Of a stretch of 64,000 nt of DNA, positions 22,081-35,100 are shown piece after piece. The notes below the pieces were generated by a model. It made no database searches and was not told the DNA's origin. It was given only the letters and a program-made list of their open reading frames with translations. The stretch's first letter is position 1. Each line of letters starts with the position of its first letter. Both the position numbers and the translations under genes were made by a program. This stretch comes from Rehmannia glutinosa (Eukaryota > Streptophyta > Magnoliopsida > Lamiales > Orobanchaceae): assembly GCA_016081115.2 (NCBI GenBank), contig CM071936.1:76361262-76425261 (forward strand), read 5' to 3'.

Positions 22081-22329
22081 AACGCCGAGATTAATTAGTT
22101 ATTTCCGTCACACTTATTATGTATGCCATTCTAGACGTTAGCTCTAGCTAACTTGAATATTATGGAAGTCTTTATTGACATAAGCATTAAAGGGACTTCC
22201 TCTGGACAACAATGGGGTTCTTCTAAAGGTTTGTTCGTGTTGTAGACAGAGAACCCATACTTTAATTTCCGTTCAGGACACGTGCTATGAGGAAAATTGC
22301 ATCGGCCTCAGCAAGTATAAATACTAGTT
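22081..22329. other. Unassigned stretch before the LINE remnant
   Basis: About 250 bp with no frame or repeat that I recognise. It may contain further decayed LINE sequence continuous with the RT remnant that follows. Confidence 0.4.
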
Positions 22330-24550
22330 GTATCCCCATGCATACTCTGTAATCTATAATGGAGCTCTATTAGATTCGATGGAATTGACCTGTCTTGTAT
22401 CCGAGCCAGATATGGGGTCTCTTTTTCCTTCACATCTCTTGTATGTAGATAACATTATAATATTTTGTCAAGTTAGCTGCTCTGATGGTCGTACAATTTC
22501 TAAGATTCTTGTTGATTTAGACGAGTAGACGATTTACTTTGGTATAAACATGTGTCACAAATGCAATATCCTTCGTTGCATTACTATGACTGAAGGGAGT
22601 CTTCCATTCTTGTATTTGGGGGTATCTTTGTTCATCAAGGTTCCATGCAAAATTCACTTAGAACCTATTACTGGTCGTATCATTGCTAAATTCAATAATT
22701 GGAAACAAATCTCTTTATCTATGGAAGGAAAAGCTTTTTTAAGTGGATTCAGTTATTAATAGTTCGATGATTCACTCTATAATTTTTTATAAGTGGCCGA
22801 AAATAATGGTTCAAAGATTGGAACGAGCGTTTAGGACCGGGGATATCAATAAAAAGGAACTGATTATGGTATCTTTGGATCATGTTTGCTCTCCTAAGTC
22901 AGAAGGCGGCTTTGCGCGTGCTCTTTTGTGTCATGAATGAGTCTTTTTTTTTGCTTGGGATATTATTACTGTAGATTCCTTAGCAAGCCATTTTCTTAGA
23001 ACCGATTCTTCAGTTCCTATTAGGACCCTAAACATAACGGTCTTTTTCCGTATGTTTAGAAGGGAGTTTGGTCCCATGTTCCAAAGTTGTTAGGTGATTC
23101 ACGATGGCTTCTTGGTTCAGGTGTGGATATTTTATTTTGGTGGGATAACTGGTTCGAATATAATATTGTTGATCATATGGCTTCTTGGCACCCCTTTACA
23201 TTTTAGATGCCTTTATAACCAAACTGTGGCAGATTATTTGGATAATGGTATTTGGCACTTTACTATGGCTTTCGTCGTTCACTATTTTGATATCATCTCG
23301 GACATTTGTAGTCAACCATTGGTTGATGAGGTGGACACATATGTTTGGACCCATTCTAATTAGGGTGTTGTCACATCATGTCTGGCCTATTGGTCTCTTC
23401 AGCCATATTATCATGATGTACATTAAAGGGATTGGATATGGCACAGTGGCATACCTCCTAGACGCTCATTTTTGGTGTGGCGTGCTATCCATAATAAGAT
23501 TTCACTTTGTATTAATTTGTAGAGTCATGGCTTTGTTGGACCTTCAGTTTGTCATTTTTGCGTTCACAGTAAAGAGAGTTTGGATCACTGTTTCATTGAT
23601 TGTCGGATCATTCAACCTGTTTGGGAGTTTTTTTTACTAGTCTTTTGGGTATCAAGCTGGATTACTCCTCGGATTTATGGAGGGTTCTGATTCAATTCAT
23701 GAATGTCAAGTTAAGTTTTTAGTTTGCTTTCGTCTGGCGTTTTGCCATAATCACTTTGCTTTGGGTGATCTAGTTCCGTAGAAACAATTTCATTTTTTTA
23801 TGATAAGCGTTTTACTAATATAGCGTTCGGGCCCAAACGCTTCACTTCTCTGAGGCTAATCATGTTCGAACAAGTTATATGAATAATTATTTATTTGATT
23901 TTTCTATTCTTCATTCTTTGGGCATTGTAGGACAATCCAGGCCGTTGAAGCCGACTACCCGTGTGCATTGAGTTATGCCATCGATGTGCTAGATCAAGAT
24001 CAACACAAATGGGAGCGCCTCGGGGGCTCCAAGATCGTCAACTTGCAGTGGTGTGTTTTGAATTGGCTATGGATCGGTTTTGGTTGTTTCACTTAAAAGA
24101 TGGGAGTGGTGCATGCGAACTTGCTTTGGCCCGGGATTAGATATGTGTTTGGCTTGAATCAGACTCGAAATATGTGGTATCCATTTTCTCCTCTTTTTCT
24201 CGGAACATCCCTTGGGTTTTATGGACGCGCCTCTCTCAGTTATATAGTCAGGTTCATCATATTCAATTCAGGGTCTCCTATACCTTTTGCGAAGCTAATG
24301 GCATTGTTGATTTGTTGTCTAAGTACATCCACGACCTTGATCACAATCCTTGGTGGGATTATGCTCTGGATTTTCTTCAAGACGCTATTGCTAATGAAGT
24401 TTCATTACTTTTTCATCTTCGATGCTAGATTTTATTCTTTTTGGTTACAACTAGGTGACTGGCTTGTGGTCTCTTATTTTTACCTTTTGGATGATTTGGC
24501 TTTGTATAGTTGGAGTACTCTTTTTCCTCTCAAAGGTTTATCCCACAAGG
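22330..24550 (+). pseudogene. 5'-truncated LINE ORF2 remnant (RT, zf-RVT, RNase H)
   Basis: A decayed L1-type non-LTR polymerase in several frames. The RT part reads FPSHLLYVDNIIIFCQVSC (22,420-22,480), where the catalytic YVDD has become YVDN, then LPFLYLGVSLFIKVPCK and RIIAKFNNWKQISLSMEGK. A zf-RVT-like stretch lies near 23,470-23,635 (HFCVHSKESLDHCFIDCRII in one frame). An RNase H tail follows with ESDSKYVVSIFSSFSRN (24,155-24,210) and VSYTFCEANGIVDLLSKY. The endonuclease and ORF1 are missing, as in the usual 5' truncation. No poly(A) or target duplication was found; the right end is overrun by the LTR at 24,555. Confidence 0.82.
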
Positions 24551-24554
24551 GTTG

Positions 24555-25056
24555 TGTTGGGGGAAAAAATGGTATTTAGTAATTTAAATATATAATTCAT
24601 TGTATATATGTTTAGTAAATATCAATTGCCCAATGGGTCCTTAATAATTAAACCGGCCCAAAAGAGTCGGGGTTTGACCCAATTGGCTGTTTTCTCCTAT
24701 GTGGACTGGCCCATAGACCAAATTTACCCATCCCTCAGATATGAAAACATCCCTCCTATTATATGTAAGTAAATTAACCCATAATTAATTTATTATTCAG
24801 TATTCGATTACTGTTTATTCTCTCGTTCACCGTACTAACTTGAGCATCGGAGGAGCCTCCTTGGGACACTCCCGGGACCCTCTAACGTCTGCGCGTGTGT
24901 GCAGGTAAGTTCCTAAACTAAGGAGTTAGCAGTTGTAGGAGCAGAAGATGAGAAGACTTCCCCCTTGGGAAGAGAACTAGCGTGAAGACTTCCCTCTCGG
25001 TAAGAGGATTTTGGTCAACATAGTTGACTTGGGTGATCTGCCTTAAAAAAGCAACA
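24555..25056 (+). repeat. Gypsy-type 5' LTR (502 bp)
   Basis: It starts TGTTGGGGGAAAAAATGG and ends AAAAAAGCAACA, just before a TGGCGCC primer site, so orientation is rightward. It contains two imperfect repeats of GAAGACTTCCC around 24,951-25,005. No partner 3' LTR is seen in the window. Confidence 0.75.
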
Positions 25057-25062
25057 TTATTT

Positions 25063-25080
25063 TGGCGCCGTCTGGGGGAA
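25063..25080 (+). promoter_or_regulatory. Primer binding site (TGGCGCC type)
   Basis: TGGCGCCGTCTGGGGGAA, six bases inside the LTR end, matches the primer site usual in Tat-type gypsy elements. Confidence 0.8.
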
Positions 25081-27334
25081 CAAAAAAAGCACACAAAGAC
25101 ACAGACCCGACCTCAAGCGCATGGAGCTGGATCCCAAGCTCTGCGCCTTGGGGCCAGAGACCATCAAGAGGAAAGGCCATCAAGAAGGCGGGAGGCCAGC
25201 TACCTCTCCACCTGAATGGCATTGCCTTTCCTGCAAGAAGAAAGGGCATTGCCACCTCCATCCGGAAGAGCTCCACCCATTGAAGAAATTTACCTACCCA
25301 TCGGAATGATGCCACACCCACGGGAGGGAAGGACGTGGCCACCATTGCGCGAAAGAGGGGTTTTCCCGCTAAAGAAGTTCAGACCCATGAAGCCTTCCAA
25401 GCTCTGCTGGATGAAGCTTCCCGGAATAATTTGAAGAGTCAAGCTTTGGCTGGAGCCGCGGGGAGACCGTCCCAGGCTCCGCCCACCATTGAAAACCTTA
25501 CCTGAAAGGTCAAGGAAGAAGAAAAGAAGAATGCGACAAGATTCATGAAGAGCCGCCATTAGCTAAAGAATTCCATGCTACTAGCTTCAGACCTAGGAAT
25601 CAACAAGAAGAATTATCACATTGAATTGGAGAGGCCAGCCCCTTCCTCTGGGAGGGGCACAGTCTCCACTTAAAACCAAGAAGGGCATCGTTTCCTCCTC
25701 ATGGAGAGGTTGTGCCTGTTGAAGAAGTTTGTTTAACGCGAAGAGCCCTTGAAGCCTTGCTCAAAGAAGCTGACTGAGCGACTTCAAAGAATCATACTAC
25801 GGCGAAAGCTACGGGAAGACCTTCCTCAAAGCTCTGCCAGATTTTGAAGACCCCAACCCTGGGGAAAGAAGATAAAAGAAATGAAGGACTTGGAAAAGTC
25901 AAGGAGACCAGCACGCTCCCGCTAGAAGAGAAGCTAGAAATGAAACATAACACTCCCAACTCCACATTCACAAGCCCACAAAAAAGTCGCAGGTGGTAAA
26001 ACATCAGCCAACCCAACTCACGGGCCATCGTTGTAGGGAGGAAGTTTACTAGCCCCAGGCATTCAGGCCAAGCCGTTGCCCTCGGGCATCAAGATCTCTA
26101 GCCTCCCGGAGAATGGTGAGGCCATCGGTCCACCAGGAGCACGTAGACAAACTCCATGCAAAGGCGGATCTCTATGGTATGATGGACATTTCCTGTTGTA
26201 AAGTGTCCAGACAACACTGACCTAGAGCCATTAACATGGTTGATGAGCTCCCAGTTAGATAAATCACTGGGAGTTACTACAAGACCTCATGAAGTGATTT
26301 GGAAAAACCATTGGCTCCAAGGCTAGGAACACCAAGCAAGAAGGCAGATTGTTGAGAAGACACATGGATAGACCCTCCTTCCTAGAGGGACGCCATTCAA
26401 CAACTCAAAGATCTGAAGGAGACGCCGTGGCCCAGCTGAAGGGGGCGCCATTGTCCACTCAAGGGAACATCCCTGCCTGGCAAAAAGGGTGCCCTTATGC
26501 AATTTTCTTATCCTAAAGGGCTCTGCTCACTAGATAAGTCCGCTGAAACCGGGAAGCTCTCCAGCTCAATGAAACTACCGGGAAGACTCTAAGATATTAA
26601 TGCTCCTGGAGCTGCATGAGGATATCCCCAAGCTTCGCGAGCTGCATGAAGACCCCTCATAAGGGAACCTTGTCGTTGTTGGTCGTAGCAGCAACTCCAT
26701 AAAGATTGACCCTTACTCAATTAGAATGGGAAAGAGAAAAGATGAATTGGAGAGCAACCAGACACTAAAAAAGTCATAACATTGATGGAGGACAAACCTT
26801 GAAGTCTAGAAAGGATAGGCATTAACTCCCATCGGCCCTCGGGTTGAGAATCCAAGAGCCATCCAGGCTAGTCAAGCTATTTTGGGACAATCAACCCTTT
26901 ACAGAAAGACAGAACTCCCCGGACAACCTATCGATGAACCATCTTTAGCTGGAGGAAGATCGGTAAAATCCCTATTCATTGGAAAGCTACACCCCAACGC
27001 AACGCAAAAGAAGGGAGAAATGATTAACTCTTTGGAGAAGACAAAGACTCCATAGATGGAGAGAGCTAAACCATGAAGGAATCAACTTGAAAACCCATCG
27101 GACACGGAACATGAAGCAACCAAGCATCCGTTGAAGTATTTTCACTTGGCGTTCTCTCCAGACAAAGGACTCACTCAAATTTCTTTTGATCTCTCATGTT
27201 TTTGCTTAAGCCGCTCGGGAGAAATAGAGATAGGCCCTGAGGACACTCAAAAGTGCCATGCAAAGTCTAAAGTCCCAAGCCTCTAATGGTAGCACAATTC
27301 ATTCAACTATAACGGTGAAAACTCTGGAAGAAAA
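25081..27334 (+). mobile_element. Non-coding interior of a large-derivative (LARD-like) gypsy element
   Basis: About 2.25 kb with no frame longer than 100 codons and no gag or pol motif. It contains diverged internal repeats: for example the region around 25,395-25,525 and that around 25,750-25,905 share an order of GCTCTGC, GAAGCT, GGGAAGACC and AAAGTCAAGGA-like words. The frames at 25,024-25,559 conflict on both strands and are not genes. The element lacks a 3' end here; it stops at the unrelated LTR at 27,335. Confidence 0.6.
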
Positions 27335-28784
27335 TGGTCGCGAAAATCTTTTAGCTACACAACAAGTGTAGAGCGTAGTTTATAGAATAATAGCAAGCAA
27401 GGTCGTATTCCTCAGAGATTGAATACGAAACACTTGGACTATAATAACATTGTATTCCAATTTTATTGAAGCGACCGAAAAATCACAAGTTTTATAAATC
27501 CTAAATTAACAAATAAAAATAAAAGAAGTAAATTTATAAAAACTGGAACTTCACAAGTCTTTTCAACAAATACGAAAGCAACTCTAGGCACATAATCTCA
27601 ATATCCTTCTTCAATATTGAATCCAATCAATGTTTATCAAAACCAATTCATGTGTTTCTAAGAGTTCAATTCCTATATTTGTTTATTCCCCCTTCTGGGT
27701 GGCGCATAAACAGTAGATTAATAACAATTATAGTCTCCCGATGCATTACAAATATTCTCAACTCCCAAAAGATCTTTGAATTGAAGTACACACATAAACA
27801 GTTGTAGTCTCCCGATACATTACCATTGTTTATATCTGAACCTGATTTTCATTTATTAGAACTCACCTCCCGGATTATGGACTAACAAATATGACATGCA
27901 AATTATTGATCAGATAATCTACAAGAAAATAAGCATTCGAATTCACATAATAGAACACATAAATCAATCAAGAAAACAATCAATAAAGATTTAACATGAA
28001 TCCACAATTTTGATTATGTCTTTGGACAGAAACATTAGCCCAACATCTTTCATAACAAATTCATAGACAAAGTTGAAATCAACTAGTTTGGCATCGTTTA
28101 AGTACAAACAAGAGATCTAAACTAAGAAAGAAACACCCTTCTTGTCAGTCCTCCAAGCTTTCGAAACTCTTGTGCTTCCGTAGATGTGAAAGGCCTTGTG
28201 GTGCTCTTCGTAGCTTAGCCCTCTTCTCTCAAAGAACCTTTAAATTGTGTAACCCTAGTGAATTATAGTGTATTTTGTGATGTATCAAGTATATTTTTCA
28301 TGCAAGGCCTTGGTCCCTTTATATACGTGCTTTGAGAGATCACTTGTAGAATTCTAATGGGAGAATGACATAAAAATCAGACAAAGACGGATCGCACGAC
28401 CCATGTACAAGTCACACGGTCTTGCCGTGTAATTGGTTTTCATCTATGTTTTTCACAAAAACACTTCACATTGTCATGTCATCCTCACACGGTCCGGTCG
28501 TGTAACATGTCTCTGAAAATCAAGTCGCACGAATGTGTAAAAATCACACGAGGTCAACTCACACGGCCGTGTGAGCTTCCCACGGGCTAACCATGTGCTT
28601 TGTTTCTCTCTGTTTTCTTCGTTTAGTCGATCTTCTCTTCGCATTCTTCATTCTTGTCTGGGCCTTCTAACTGATATCTTGTCGTTTAAGCTCCGTTTAC
28701 TATAAAAAGCTACAAGAATACGCAGTATCATGCCCTTCTAAGGAAACCAAGTAAAATACACAAAATATGCTTGCAAATGCATCA
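27335..28784 (-). repeat. Solo-like Athila/Tat-type LTR (family C)
   Basis: A 1,450-bp LTR starting TGGTCGCGAAAATC and ending TTGCAAATGCATCA on the plus strand. Near the TG end it has AACAAGTGTAGAGCGTAGTTTATAG, related to the B-family LTR block GCAAGTGTACGGTGTAGTTT. It holds GC-rich inverted words (CACACGGCCGTGTG at about 28,560). No primer site is on its left and no polypurine tract on its right, and the flanks (GAAAA and ATTGT) do not match, so it is a solo LTR with rearranged flanks or a truncated element. Confidence 0.65.
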
Positions 28785-28786
28785 AT

Positions 28787-30244
28787 TGTAGGTCCCAAGG
28801 GGTGATAGTCTAGTCTAGAAGAGGAGGGGAGGGGTTGAACAGACTTTATCAACCTTTTGATTTTAGTCATTTTTATAAATTAAGAGTAGACTCAAGTCAG
28901 CTAAGTTCTTGGTGGACAGCTTAGTTTACATTCACAGCAGAGTTAGCCACTTAATTGACTCGACTGAGCTGTTGATAGTATGACCAGCCGATTTAGCTAA
29001 CTCTTTAAATAACCAGTTGACTTGGTTTTTAACAGTGGAAAACTTTCACCCTTTGTTTTGAGTATGTTTTTGAACACTTGTTTAAGATTAGTTATTATCA
29101 GTTGGCTTAGCAAATTAACAAACAACAATAATAATAATGTCCAAGAAAGTAAGTATGCTGAATGCAAAAGACACAAGCAATTTTATAGTGGTTCGAGGGT
29201 GGGGTAATTCCTCTAATCCACTTTTCTCCAACCCCTGGAAGAATACACTAATGTAATATATACTTTGTTACAAATGGTTAGAGTCCAAGACAACTTTGAT
29301 CACACATCTAGCTTCTCCAGGGACTTCGCTTCTTCATAAGGCAGATGTCCTGCTACTTCAGCTCCTTCAAATTCTTGGATTTGTTCACGCAACCCTCCAA
29401 CGAGTCTAAAGCCTTTGGTTCGATCTGGAACCTTACCACAACTCCTTCAACCTTGGAGAGTAGACCCCTTGTTCTTTGAAACAATTTTTTCCTCTTCAAC
29501 AAATAAAGTTGTTTTTCCTTCACTGAATGTGTTGGATCGATTTTCTTCGAGTTTAGGCTTGAGGATATGATTTGAATGCTTGAGAGATATTGCTTGGATT
29601 TGCAGGTTAATAGATTTTGCTTGCTGCATAACCTTATGTGTATGCCTCAGTCTTTTATAGTGGCAATTCGAAAATATATCCATTGAAGAGATAGATGCAT
29701 TTTCAAACTCCACTTCTAGGTTGTTGGCTTGTCTTGTCTTGCAGCTTCGATGTAGAATGTACCTTGTATTTAATGCTCTGCAACCTTTCCTTAAACTCTG
29801 CAGGTTCTCAGGTACATCTCATTGGCTCCTTGCTTTTTGCACTCTTTCAGCAAAACAATTTTAAGGTAGGCGATCGACACAGGCCTATTTTCAGCAAACT
29901 TTTGACTTTGCTTGACAACGGATCTCTTCAGCTTTTTTTGATCCTTTTCTTGCATAACCTTTTTTTTGATCAACTCCAATGATTTTGGAATGATTTTTGC
30001 CGCTAGTCACCGACCGAGACAGTTTTCTATCACTTGATCGACACTTGATTTCACTTCACTCACCGCCATACTACCGGGTCTTCTCATTGATCTTTGGTGA
30101 GTCCCGCAATCTTCAACTTGGTCGCCTCTACTCGGCTTAAAAAGTCATATCTATTACAAGTTGATTTGATTGAATTGGAGTGCCAACTTCCTAATCTAAG
30201 TTTTACATGGTATCCTCAAAATCTATTACATAAATTTTCCAACA
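28787..30244 (-). repeat. Copia 3' LTR of the TGTAGGTCCC family
   Basis: 1,458 bp, starting TGTAGGTCCCAAGGGG and ending ATAAATTTTCCAACA. It aligns with the Copia-1 LTR but is more diverged than the solo copy. Its TATA box (CTATAAAAGACTGAGG on the minus strand) is at about 29,652-29,659. The polypurine tract on its right identifies it as the 3' LTR of a leftward element. The left flank TCAAT (28,782-28,786) would be the target duplication. Short frames at 29,022-29,982 are not genes. Confidence 0.85.
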
Positions 30245-30262
30245 ATTTTCCCCTTTTTGATG
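30245..30262 (-). promoter_or_regulatory. Polypurine tract of the copia element
   Basis: The minus strand reads ATCAAAAAGGGGAAAAT just before the LTR start TGTTGGAAAATTT. GGCATCATCAAAAAGGGG is the familiar 3' end of plant copia interiors. Confidence 0.8.
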
Positions 30263-30439
30263 ATGCCAAAACTTAAATAAAGATAGCAAAGTAAATAGTG
30301 CATTAACAAAGAATGATTGTATTGAATATGTCATTTTATTGAACATATCATTCTTGCACTTACAAAGCTTTACAATGTATAAGAAACAACAGTATACAAA
30401 GTACTTACAAATGTATGTATATTTACATTTAAGTAAAGA

Positions 30440-33400
30440 TACAACATGAAGTGGTTCACAGCAGTCTTCAATGCCTTAGTTGCTTCCTTCTTCTCTCAGC
30501 TTCTTTATCAGCTCTGTGTCTGTCATCTTCAACTCTCTTTCTTTTCCTTTCCTCTTTTTCTTTCTTCTTCTTCTTCTCGTAGGCTCTCTTTGCAGCTAGG
30601 TCTTCCCTTTGCTGTCTTTCTTGCTATTCATGATCGAGCCTCATATTCTCTTCTTCTTACCTTCTTCTCATCTCCTCATTCTTTCGGTCCACTTCTCTAT
30701 TCTCAAGTTGGTCCAGTCCAACCCAGTATATCAATACTTTCTTCTTGGGATTAATATATTGAACGTCTTTTAGCTTTGCTGGTGGAGTGCCTCTGCCTCT
30801 GCCTCTTCCACCACTTCTTCCCCTTCCTCGTCCAGAGTCTGCTCCTTCTCTGGGAGTATACTGTACAGGTTGTGTCCTAGAAGTTTGCTAACTGCTTCCC
30901 TGAGTCTGCTACTTCTCGGATGTTTGACATAGTTCCAAATCCTTCTCCCAGTACAAGTCTCATGCCTCCTTTAGAGTCATTCCCTTGAAGAATCCTTCGA
31001 ATTTGAGAATTTGGAATTCCTATAAGGATCTTGGCTTAGATCATGTATCCGGAGCACGAGCAATCTCTTGAGGGGGCCTAACTGCTGGAGAGTCTTTGAG
31101 TAATCCTGCTGGGGGACCGTCGAACTTAGATTTTAGACTATCAATTAGTCCTTGCTGCCTTTCATCTACCTTGGCTAAGTCAGCTTCAATTGCTTCTCGA
31201 GTTTTCTTGGAAGCTAAGTTTTCTCTTGGTGATAAAGCCTGTGGAGCTGATCGAGGAGTGAGCTGGTGGATGAGCTTTGTTGGGGAGTTTTCGCAAGCAT
31301 GATTTTTTGAGGGGGTTTCTTCACATCACTTCCTTCCTCCTTACTTGCTTCACCTTTAAAGAAACCTTCCTTTTTACTACTATATTCCCCCTTTTTGGCA
31401 CCTTCATCACCAGGGAGAGTCAGCTGAGAGGATTTTCCCAAGATTAGATCCAACTTTTCATTAGTTATGTCCGAGTTTTTCATAAGTTATGTAGTGTGCT
31501 GCTCTATGTTTCGATCTCAAAGTCTTCATCTTAGCATCCATTATTTTCATCTCCGCATTTATCACCATCATCTTGGTGAGAATGTTGGCTTCAGATTTTA
31601 GAAGATCTGTCTTGTGTTGAGCTTTTAGCAACTCCATATCAGTTTTGTATGACTGGTCCATCCTAAAAATGTGATTCCTCTACCTCTGTTGAAATTTTGC
31701 ATTCTCAACACTCCAAATCACTAACTTTGCAAATAGCGATTATAAGTAGCTGACTTGTTCTCGCTTGAGTGTCTTAGTCTATGTTGTCCATTCCCTTATA
31801 CTGAGTATTGTACCGCGTATGTCTCCACAAATCATTCCATCATGATTATCTAGCCATTGATTCAAAGCTGCAAATCCTTTATCCATATTCTCTATTTTAA
31901 AACAGATAGCCTTGAATGCTTTTTGGAAGTCGGTGAATCAATGGACTGCTCTTTTGGTCATACAACATCAAAATCGAATCTGAATAGCACAACTGTTCGA
32001 TCAACTAGAGTACAAATTAGAGGAATATTCAGAAGGACTATACAATGGTACTTCCGCAGCGCAAACGCAAAGTATTCAAAAACTAAGTCATCTGGGACCA
32101 AAGAAATGTCTCCCACTTCTCCTCCAGGAGCTTTTCTTTTTCCATTGACTCTGACTTCTTCTCTATGTGCCTCATTGTTTGTTTTCATGGACTATTTTAG
32201 TTTTGTTGGAAAATGAATTGTTAATTTAGTTGGTTGATTTGTGTCTCAACAACTTCATTGGTCTCGATTGGTTTTTCTGTTGAGTGACATGTTCTTGATT
32301 TGTTTTATGTCATGGGTTGGTGATGGCACCATGAAGTGGGCCATCAACCTAAGTAAACTTTGAAATGGCAAGTTTCTCACTTGCCTTCCTTATTTTTGCC
32401 ACAACCTCTTCGATCTCCGGGTGGTTTGTCTTTTAAGCTCAATATAATATTATATTTGTCAAGAAATTCAACATAGATGTTTTCTTGAGAGTCATGGAGG
32501 CCACTTATCTCTTCATGTTCAATTGATAACATTTTGAGGAGTCCGGCATATCTTATATAATTGTTTTAAAAAGTCTCAATCTCCTTTGGGCCATCATTAT
32601 TGATAAGTTTCAACCGTTGTGGGGCCTTCAATATTCCCTTAAGAGACTTGGAAATTGTAGTAGTATCTTGAGACAATCCCTTATGATGGAGCTACTTGGG
32701 GGTCTTTAATGGAATCCTTCGAGGTCCCAACCTTGGATTGCATTTTAGAGCCAACGGTCTCAATGCCATTTTCATGTCCATACTTTGCCTTAGCCTGAAT
32801 CGGCACTTCATGGGGCCTGCGATGTAGTTGGGATTTTAGTTGATAAACGTCCGAGCTTCGTCAACCCCACTGTTTAGTTAAATTCACATCTTCTCTTCCC
32901 AACTTCAAATTAGTGAGGTCTCCCTTAGCCTCCTCCAACCTTTTTGTGGTGTTTAGAGTTTCCCCACGGTGGCGCTTCTCTATGAGCCACGAGCGAGGAG
33001 GGTTCAATTGGAAACTTGAGACTCGGTTGTTTGGCCTATTGAGTGTGTAGCCGACAAGGCATGTGTCTCAACACTTTTCTCGGGGTAAGGCTCATGAAGG
33101 GTCTCTCTTGGTTTCCTTAGCTTCATCGCCATTCTCCCTTGATTGTCCCTCGGAGTGCGCTGGTGAGGTTAAAGCATTTATGGTCCTCACTATCTCCAAA
33201 ATGTTAAGGCTAGGAGAAATTTGAATTGATGAAGATTCTCCAGGGCCTCTTGTCAATATCTTCTCATGCAGCTCCTTGGACTCTTTTAGAGCATGTTTCA
33301 GCTTAGCCTTCTCTACTGCATCAGCAAGGTCTAGCTCTTCGACATTGTTGTCTTTCGGTGGTGGTCATTTTGTCAAGCAAATTCTATGAAAACAAAATTG

Positions 33401-35100
33401 TGAGGCTTTTTAGACTGCTCAACCACCTTGGCTTTCTCAATTGCCTTAATCTTCTTGTCATCTTTTGTGTCAAAAAGGATATTGGTGTAGTAGTCTTTAT
33501 CTGTGTTGTTCGGACACCAACATTCCCGAAATATTCCATGAGGTATTCTTCTTTCTCAATGAACTGAGGGCTTTCAAATTGATCCTGGCAAAACTCAGCT
33601 TCCAGGACCTCCAAATTTGTAGCCTCTCTTGTATGTCGGGATATGTAGGAGACAACATTATCAAATCATCATCTTCATGCATGGGCTCAAGAGCAGCCCT
33701 TTATTCCTCAACAATATTTGGATCTGTCTAAGGAGATTGAAAAACTAACTCTTCATTGTTATTGTCAACTGTGTTCTGTTCTGATTCTTCAGTTGTCTCT
33801 CTAATAACTGATTCTTCTAGATTCTGTTGTTCATCGACATCAATCTCTTGTGTCTCAGTGGCTTCAACACCACTTCTATCTTTTGAAGTTTGTTGCTCAT
33901 CCTCAACAGCCTTTTCTTCAATAGCTTTGGATTTTAGTTGAGACCAAAGTGGCAGCGGCTAAGTCGATTGTTTCACCAGTCTTCTTATTGATTTGTTCTT
34001 CAACGGAACATCAGGTTCCATGTTCTCAGACTCCTCAGTTGTGAAAGTTGTCTCTCTTATCTCCTGCTTGTTGGTGGTGTTTGCGAGGCACCTGGTGAGC
34101 GCTTTTTCTTGACAATTGGAGAGGGAGCTCGAGATTCTTCCTCGGCTGCGGGAGCAGGTGCTGGGTTGATTTTGGCTGTAGGGGCATGTGCTGGGTCTTT
34201 CTCGGCTGCAGGGGCAGGAGCTGACTTGGCTGTGGGGCAGGTGCTTTTTTCTTCTTTTGAACGGGATTAGGAGAAGGGGCTTTTGCAGAAGCAGCTGTGT
34301 CCACGGGGACGGGGTCAGCTGATTTCCCCTCGCTCATAATCGTCTTCTTTTCATGCGATTGGTGTTGGACAGAAAAGAGATTTTCTCTGAACATCTCCTT
34401 GTTCACGTGAAAGGGTTTCCCATTCAAAGAGGAATGCCTTTCACCTCCAACAAATGGCCTAAGACCAGGCCATATCCAAGAGAGTTGCTAAACATTCTAT
34501 CTTTGCCTATGGTCTTGTTCAGCAAATTCTGGCACAGCTTGCACAAAACAAACTTCACCCAGTTTTTCTTTCTTCTCTTCCAAAAATCCCTGCCATCACC
34601 ATCAGCTTAGTTCGAGAAAGCTGATTAAAAGATCCAAATTTCATGTCGACGCATTTAGCCATCACATCTATCAACTTGTGGTAGTCATCCTTGATCAACA
34701 ACATCTTAGCAGTGTAGTTGGGCTTTGCAGCAGTCTCTGGTTTGGCTATCTCCTTCAAGGCAACAACCAAATCGATGTTCTTCTCAGTTATCTCCTTCAA
34801 CCAGAAGAAGGGAGATAACAACAGTCAACTTGATTTCTTTGATGTGGACCGATGAGCGGATCTCATCATCGTGAACTTGGGCTTTCACGTAAAACATCGC
34901 AACCTCTTCCAGATAGGTGTGCGAGAACTCCATGGTTAAGAACTTCTTGAGACTAGCTTTCTCAAAACTATCTTTCTTGATATAGCCTTGTCTACGCCTT
35001 GCTTGACCAGGCCATCAAAGTTTGATCGCTCCAATGTGGATCTTCTCGATTAACTTCGTGTAATCATCAACGATGGAGCCATTTCATGCATTACTAGGAT
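30440..35100 (-). pseudogene. Copia ORF3 / env-like long pseudogene
   Basis: An extra gene between RNase H and the 3' LTR, where Sirevirus-type copia elements carry an env-like ORF. From about 35,083 (MAPSLMITR) the minus strand gives FLTMEFSHTYLEEVAMFYVK, YTAKMLLIKDDYHKLIDVMA, SFNQLSRTKLMVMAGIF and NWVKFVLCKLCQNLLNKTI. An Ala-Pro-Lys-rich linker follows (APAPAAEKDPAHAPTAK, about 34,250-34,100), then an acidic stretch (about 33,950-33,600), a Lys/Met-rich coiled stretch (31,660-31,460), and an RG-rich box GRGRGRSGGRGRGRG (about 30,840-30,785) with a Glu/Arg coiled end. Stops and frameshifts are frequent and 32,220-33,360 is poorly resolved. No signal peptide or membrane segment was seen. I do not know its function. 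Confidence 0.55.

Noticed and set aside
25043..25559. Overlapping frames on both strands suggesting a gag with a zinc knuckle (WHCLSCKKKGHCH)
   Set aside because: The Cys/His spacing does not fit CX2CX4HX4C and the frames conflict with each other.
30446..30754. Plus-strand frame of 102 residues rich in Ser and Phe
   Set aside because: It is the shadow of the Glu/Arg-rich end of ORF3 on the minus strand.
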